A DNA stretch of 7,639 nt from contig CALKIP010000099.1 of assembly GCA_937995995.1 (NCBI GenBank), forward strand, positions 1-7,639, in the 5' to 3' direction. Position numbers and translations under genes: made by a program. This document shows positions 7,053 through 7,639 of this stretch, one piece after another (the stretch's first letter is position 1; every line of letters starts with the position of its first letter). This DNA comes from an uncultured bacterium. GTDB taxonomy: Bacteria; Gemmatimonadota; Gemmatimonadetes; Longimicrobiales; RSA9. The notes under the pieces are model-generated. The model saw only the letters and a list, made by a program, of their open reading frames with translations. It did not search any database and was not told the DNA's origin.

Positions 7053-7639
7053 TCATTCTCGACGAGGAGCCGGCTCTCGAGACGCAATGGCTGGAGAGAG
7101 CACAGCCGGCAACTCCCGTCTTTCCGCCTCAGCGAACGTCATACCGGCTCCCCCACCCCATCGGGTCTCGATGATCCCCGTACAACTCTCCGGCAGAACC
7201 GTTGCTGCCAAGTGGGAGGGATCGAGCCAGAACGTACGCAGGAGCGAGCCCATCGATCGCGCGGTGCGCTGTGCATCCAACTGCTCGAACCCGATGGCCA
7301 GCCCCAGGCCCAGTGCCTTGGCTACGGCCTCTTTCTCGACCCAGACCCTGAAGAAGTGTTCCCGCGCTGCAGACGGGCTTAGCATCTTCAGCGGCCTCCG
7401 CTCCTCTTCTCGAAAGGCATGCGCCGCGATGCTCTGGATGTCGCACCTGCGATCAATGTTTTCAATATCCAACCCGAGTGAGCCACATCCCACGAGGACG
7501 GCGACCATATCCTCGCTATAGCTCAGGCTGACACGAAGCTCGGAGTGGAGAATCAGCAGCCGTCCCGTTTCGCTTGATTCCAGGCGTACGGTCCTCGGCT
7601 GCCCGCCTTCGAGATAGGCGAGGAGATATCGCAGCATCG
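7053..7639 (-). CDS. Sfp-type 4'-phosphopantetheinyl transferase, N-terminus cut by the window edge
   Basis: The enzyme transfers phosphopantetheine from CoA to the active Ser of carrier domains, here most simply Ser659 and Ser1693 of the neighbouring NRPS. Numbered from the Met at 7637, the family motifs are LGLDIE (Asp57 and Glu59, Mg-binding positions), FREEER, and FFRVWVEKEAVAKALGLGL (Trp99, Lys102, Glu103, Lys107). The visible 194 residues begin at LRYLLAYL, which matches the Sfp segment LRxLLAxYL that lies well inside the protein, so the true start is to the right of the window. That Met is therefore probably internal. The segment aligned with the usual SHS reads SYS (39-41), losing a His that contacts CoA in Sfp. 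The gene is convergent with the NRPS operon, so it has its own promoter outside the window. Confidence 0.93.
   Translation of the reverse strand, partial: MLRYLLAYLEGGQPRTVRLESSETGRLLILHSELRVSLSYSEDMVAVLVGCGSLGLDIENIDRRCDIQSIAAHAFREEERRPLKMLSPSAAREHFFRVWVEKEAVAKALGLGLAIGFEQLDAQRTARSMGSLLRTFWLDPSHLAATVLPESCTGIIETRWGGGAGMTFAEAERRELPAVLSPAIASREPAPRRE

Noticed and set aside
6449..7174. 241-residue plus-strand frame overlapping the second hydrolase and the palindrome
   Set aside because: Composition is Pro/Arg/Gly-rich with no motif, and it runs across the end of one gene, the intergenic hairpin and the antisense of the PPTase.
1..7639. CRISPR array, tRNA, rRNA, riboswitch or insertion sequence ends
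   Set aside because: No spaced repeats, no tRNA-like cloverleaf, no known riboswitch pattern and no terminal inverted repeats were seen; the only possible mobile trace is the short recombinase-like peptide at the left edge.

Overview
This window is part of a nonribosomal peptide (NRPS) biosynthetic gene cluster from a GC-rich bacterium. Codon third positions are strongly G/C and the genes are tightly packed. Nothing in the window fixes the phylum. A high-GC soil-type lineage (for example myxobacteria, Gemmatimonadota, Acidobacteriota or actinobacteria) would fit, but that is a guess.

Layout, left to right. (1) About 54-5279, plus strand: the 3' part of a large NRPS gene. It encodes the C-terminal end of a condensation domain (C1), then A1-PCP1-C2-A2-PCP2, and stops right after PCP2 with no thioesterase, reductase or epimerase domain. 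The ATG at 81 lies inside the C1 motif 'SRTPLFQAMLNV', so it is not the true start. The upstream in-frame stop at 33-35 and the condensation-like peptide in another frame at 2-55 point to a frameshift or junction at the left edge. (2) 5287-6018 and 6006-6944, plus strand: two small alpha/beta-hydrolase-fold proteins, nearly contiguous with the NRPS (7-bp gap, then 13-bp overlap), so very probably co-transcribed and translationally coupled. The first has Arg where the nucleophile should be and no obvious catalytic His. The second has a Cys in the nucleophile position with plausible Asp and His partners. (3) 6945-7052: a 108-bp intergenic gap between convergent genes, holding a perfect 26-bp palindrome that could be a shared terminator. 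(4) 7053 to the right edge, minus strand: an Sfp-type 4'-phosphopantetheinyl transferase, cut at its N-terminus by the window end.

How they fit together: the PPTase would install phosphopantetheine on Ser659 and Ser1693 of the two carrier domains. Module 1 loads an amino acid of unknown identity (specificity code read by eye as D-A-M-H-D-G-S-L-A-K). Module 2 probably loads glycine (D-I-L-Q-L-G-M-V-W-K). C2 joins the growing chain to the second residue. Because the synthetase ends at a bare carrier domain, either the Cys hydrolase releases or edits the chain in trans, or the chain passes to another synthetase outside the window. All residue numbers for the NRPS count from the Met at 81. Substrate calls are by-eye alignments to the GrsA reference positions.
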